From Megamerina dolium (taxonomy: Eukaryota; Arthropoda; Insecta; Diptera; Megamerinidae), in contig OY978525.1 of assembly GCA_963854835.1 (NCBI GenBank), positions 113,198,018 to 113,262,017 on the forward strand: a DNA stretch of 64,000 nt. The letters run 5' to 3'. How positions within the stretch are numbered: the stretch's first letter is position 1; each line of letters begins with the position of its first letter. The notes beneath the pieces were generated by a model. The model was not told where the DNA came from, did no database searches, and was given only the letters and a program-made list of their open reading frames with translations. The position numbers were made by a program, and so were the translations under genes. This document shows, one piece after another, positions 60,388 to 64,000 of the stretch.

Positions 60388-61976
60388 TATACCCTGCATA
60401 ATGCAATATGCATGGTATATTCATTTCGGTCAGATGTTTGTGTCCACTTGAAGGAATCTCCGGAGATATAGACATAGATATATATTCGTGATCAGCGTCG
60501 ATTAAATTCTCGATTTAACGATGTCCGTCCGTCCGTCCGTCCGTCCGTCTCTCTGTCACCTGGCTGGTTCGCACGATAACTTGAGTAAATATTGAGCTAT
60601 TTCGATGAAATTTGGCATAAGTAATCTATGATCCAAGGGTACGGAGGGGATTGATATTGGGCATGATCGGTCAATAACCACGCCCACACCAAGCATTCAA
60701 AGCGACTAACCTCGAAATTTTCAAAATCTTTAACTTGCTATAACTCACACAATATACCACTTGGGACAACAATATTTTGCACATAGAGTTATATTATACT
60801 ATTATATAACCTCACCAAAAGTGGATGAGCCATGCCTACTTTCTAGCGTAGCTCTCATACAAAGTGTCTGTACTTCTTTTAAATTGAAACTGCTGTAACT
60901 TCTACAATCTTCTATCTAGAATAACCATAATTGACACTTAGGTTAACACGGCAGTTAACAGAAATAATACGGCAGAAAATCAATGTGCCACGCCCACTCC
61001 TTTTTGGGTCTCCCATACAAAGTTGCGGAAATTAAAAAAAATGTTACCGGTTATAACTTGCAAACTATTCAGCGTAGAATAACGAGATTTAAGGTGTGGA
61101 TTAGTATTGTACGAGCAACTAGGCTCACAGAAAATGGGCGCACCACGCCCAGTGTTTATCGTAGCCCCCATACAAATTTTAAATTGAAACAGCTGTAACT
61201 TCGGCAATCTTCTGTCTAGAATAACCATAATTGATACTTAAATTAATATCGTAGTCGGCAAAAATCTGGCAGAAAATCAGTGTGCCAAGCCCACTCCTTC
61301 ATGGGTCTCCCATACAAAGTCGAGTGAATTAAACTAAAATTTTAAGCTCCATAGCTTACAAACCATTTAGCCTAGGACAACGAGACTTAGGGTATGGATT
61401 AGTATTGTACGAGCAACTAGGCTCACAGAAAATGGGCGCACCACGCCCAGTGTTTATCGTAGCCCCCATACAAATTTTAAATTGAAACAGCTGTAACTTA
61501 GGCAATCTTATGTCTACAATAACCATAATTGACACTTAAATTAATATCGTAGTCGGAAATAATCTGGCGAAAAATCTGCGTACCACGCCCACTTCTTATT
61601 GGGGCTCCCATACAAAGTTGAGGAAATTAAACAAAAATGTTAACCACCATAACTTAGAAACTATTCAACGTAGGACACCAAATTTAAGGTGTGGATTAAC
61701 ATTGAAAAATTAATTGGATTTACTAGAAAGTGGTAAGCCACGCCCACTTTTTATATAGCTCCCATACTAAGCCTCGGAATTATCTTAAAATCCTTTTACT
61801 TCGTCAAAGTCAACCATATTTCGGGTGTAAATTAGTAGTATATGCAAAAATTGTTTCTCGAAAAGTGGAAATAAAAGAAAAGTTGGATATTCGATTAATC
61901 TTTTTATATATAAATCTACATATGCAGGGTATAGTTTGGTCGGCCCCAGCCGACTGTAAGGAGATTTTTTTTTTTT
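60388..61976 (+). mobile_element. DINE-1-like repeat, copy 4 (most complete)
   Basis: Head TATACCCTGCATAATGCAAT; (TCCG)n at about 60525..60548. Eight CCACGCCCAC-type boxes lie at about 60678, 60830, 60988, 61141, 61285, 61441, 61585 and 61738, so the module is about 150 bases. The ATGCAGGGTATA inverse follows, then hairpin GTCGGC-CCCA-GCCGAC (61950..61965 region) and a T-run. At least two module types alternate in the centre. Peptides read from the modules (for example VSHAHFLYSSHTK) recur between copies only because the DNA repeats; they are not genes. Confidence 0.9.
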
Positions 61977-62070
61977 AATTTAAGAATTAAAGATTATAGA
62001 TCATCGTGAAGAGAGATGATCATCGAGAGAAAAATTTATATACAACAAAATCCTTTTGAATGTGTCTATT

Positions 62071-62542
62071 AGCCCTGACAGACGACAGAGTTAATCCGGA
62101 TTAACGATTTAATTCGAATTAACTCGTGCATTAACTGCAGCTAATCAGCATTAACTCTACTAGTTTTCTATTGTGAATTTTTCTCGATCCAACTTACAAA
62201 ACAATAGATTTTATCGCTTATAAAAAACTTTCAACAATTGTTAATAGTTTTCCACATGAAAAGCGTTGGCGAACAAATAAATCCAGCTGCCAATTACGAA
62301 CTGTGAATGTCAATTTACAAGTTTCTGATCGTTTCTAGTTCAGTTCTTGTAGATTTTCTCATATCAAGAGTGATAGATGACAGAAATTGATAGTGATAGT
62401 AATGTAAGTAAGCAGACCTAATAAAATAGCAATCAGCCATTTAGTTAATCCGCAATACTGCCTGTCAGGTTAGTAGTTTATTCGGATTAAGTGCGCCGTT
62501 AATCCAGTGCGTCCAGTTTAACGCTGCCATCTGTCTAGGCCA
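62071..62542. mobile_element. Candidate MITE with GTTAATCC palindromes
   Basis: The ends pair imperfectly: AGCCCTGACAGACGACAGAG (62071) against the inverse of the right end, TGGCCTAGACAGATGGCAGC (62542), each followed inward by GTTAA. Inside are a perfect 16-base palindrome GTTAATCCGGATTAAC (62090..62105), the 14-base palindrome TTAATTCGAATTAA (62109..62122), and more TTAATCC or GGATTAA words near 62440, 62484 and 62501. Flanks TTA (left) and TAA (right) would suit a PIF/Harbinger-like TWA target but are not an exact duplication. Classification is inference; a regulatory origin is possible. Confidence 0.5.
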
Positions 62543-62544
62543 TA

Positions 62545-64000
62545 AGGTAAGCATCGAAATGCTATCGTGATTAGATTAAAATTATTGGAGAATTATATTT
62601 TCAAAATTGATACTTTTAATTTCGAAATTTTTGTATTGTACTGAGAGAGTCTAACTGATCGAAGGTTTTTCGTATATATTTAAAGTACAACTTATAATAT
62701 TCTATATACACATACACAATTTTTTTCACACATGCACTGATATTGTTAAAGTAGCACACAACTTTGAATTTGAATATAATTAAGACGAGTCTATTCAACT
62801 ACACATACTTACTTACGTTAATATGTTACATACATGCACACATACTCATAGAAAAATAGTCACATAAAATTATAATAATGAAAATAATAAATAAAATTAT
62901 AAAACTTGCTGACCGCATTTAAATGCTTAACATGATCTACAATGGCAGTCAGGCAAGTGGTCAGCAGCAGCAGCAGCAGCAGCAGAGCAGCAGGCACAGC
63001 AACAATATAAAAATGAAAAATGAAAGCTATCATATAAACAAATGCATGTATATAATATATAATATATATTTAAAGCAATATATACTATGATAAATAATCC
63101 TCAATCAGAAATGCACACATGCACACACACACACACACACTAACAGAGTCATTCATACAATCCGTAGACAATGTCAATTAAATTATGGGTCATGCTGATC
63201 GCATAAATGAATATGTATACAAGTAGTTAGTTATACTTATATATATATGTTATACATATATATGTAAATATAAATCTCATCAAAAAGATCTTAACACTTA
63301 TGCACAAGTAATACATGTAAATTCTAACAAGCAACTACTTACATACATACATAGCAGCTGAGAATATGTATGATGTGATGCGACAATAAAAAGTGCGCAC
63401 AATAAAATCAAAAAGCATGCTGAATCTTGCATGCTAACGTTGTTGATGGTCGATGATGAACTAAATCTCTCTCAGAATATTCCAGTGAAATTAAATCACA
63501 CACACACACACAAAATAATGAAATCAACAAATCTAAGCATATGCATAGCGGAAGTGTATATCGAAGCATAGCTCGTGTCTCGTTGTATTGTCGGAGTTGC
63601 CAAAATCACATCACAAATAATAATAATAATAATAAAGAAATGATCAAGATGCATATACAGGAACAATAAAATTAAATTTTATCAAAAGAAATGCTGGTAT
63701 GCGAGTGTATATACAAGTATATACAGGCATATCTAGAATATAAGTAAGTAACGAGTATGTATGTATGTATGTCTGTCAACATGAATGGAGATTATCAACT
63801 AACTTTCATTTGATGCACACGCGTACATGTTGCATTCATTCATTTGTGAAGTGATCTTGTTTCACACGATCATGCTCATGAAGACAACGAAAATGATGAT
63901 GATGATGATCATGATGATATCGTTTGATTTACGTGCTATTGCAAAGCAGCAAGCTAGCTGGCAAGTGCTTGACCCACAATTGTTCATTGACGCATACATA
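62545..64000. other. Intronic stretch with microsatellites, no gene seen
   Basis: Simple repeats: (CAG)n at 62962..62987, (CA)n at about 63121..63140 and 63499..63511, AAT near 63619..63634, (ATG)n near 63894..63910. No Dll upstream exon and no element were found up to the right edge. Confidence 0.6.
62962..62987. repeat. (CAG)n microsatellite
   Basis: Eight uninterrupted CAG units followed by AGCAGCAGGCACAGC. No splice sites or open frame support a glutamine-coding exon here. Confidence 0.85.

Larger units (their letters stand above)
2073..64000 (-). other. Probable giant Dll intron (runs off the right edge)
   Basis: Everything to the right of the helix-3 exon is provisionally one intron, because the upstream exon must encode the N-terminal arm and helices 1 and 2 of the homeodomain and I do not find it on the minus strand in this window. 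The stretch is AT-rich and carries only transposon remains, microsatellites and old duplications. No convincing independent gene with splice-consistent coding exons was recognised. An intron of at least 61.9 kb is large for a fly but plausible for an enhancer-rich developmental gene. Confidence 0.7.

Noticed and set aside
62962..62995. CAG tract as a glutamine-coding upstream Dll exon
   Set aside because: Dll is read on the minus strand, where this would be a Leu or Ala/Cys run; flanks have no coding or splice signals.

Overview
The window is insect DNA, AT-rich and intron-dominated. The only host gene I can demonstrate is the 3' part of the homeobox gene Distal-less (Dll), on the minus strand at the left edge. 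Three coding exons with matching splice phases are visible (1928..2072, 488..592 and 1..168, in transcription order). They encode homeodomain helix 3 and the proline/glycine/histidine-rich C-terminal region, and are very close to what I recall of the Drosophila protein. The close match to fly Dll, the DINE-1-like repeats and the many mariner-type elements point to a higher (schizophoran) fly, perhaps a tephritid fruit fly. The family-level guess is inference.

From 2073 to 64000 I find no further Dll exon. The first part of the homeodomain and the N-terminus must lie beyond the right edge, so about 62 kb of this window is probably one intron that interrupts the homeobox. I cannot exclude a small unrecognised gene inside it. 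The intron is AT-rich, full of microsatellites, and punctuated by decayed transposable elements. None of the elements looks intact.

Elements, left to right: a frameshifted mariner with terminal repeats (3069..4217); a dead non-LTR RNase H fragment and a mariner tail (6080..6900); a 39-bp-arm hairpin (9002..9092); a 5'-truncated non-LTR RNase H/zinc-knuckle 3' end (9654..10555) followed by a tRNA-derived SINE; a mariner with a SINE nested in it (18064..18995); a deleted mariner with TA duplication (21000..21720) and a related short MITE (40099..40435); four DINE-1-like (Helentron-associated) repeats at 33329, 49506, 56631 (minus) and 60388; further SINE copies at 36655, 44604 and 58899..59750; an RT fragment (44410..44603); a palindromic MITE (45644..45912); a deleted irritans-type mariner (47457..48312); fragments of a further mariner-like transposase (48408, 54850); a short non-LTR tail with clean target duplication (51697..51881); and a MITE rich in GTTAATCC palindromes (62071..62542).

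Between the elements are several old local tandem duplications (1335, 8441, 15531, 23462, 26990, 29137, 41181). One unexplained dense cluster of TGACA/TGTCA motifs (14625..14856) is the best candidate here for a cis-regulatory element of Dll. No CRISPR array, rRNA gene, functional tRNA gene or complete autonomous transposon was seen.
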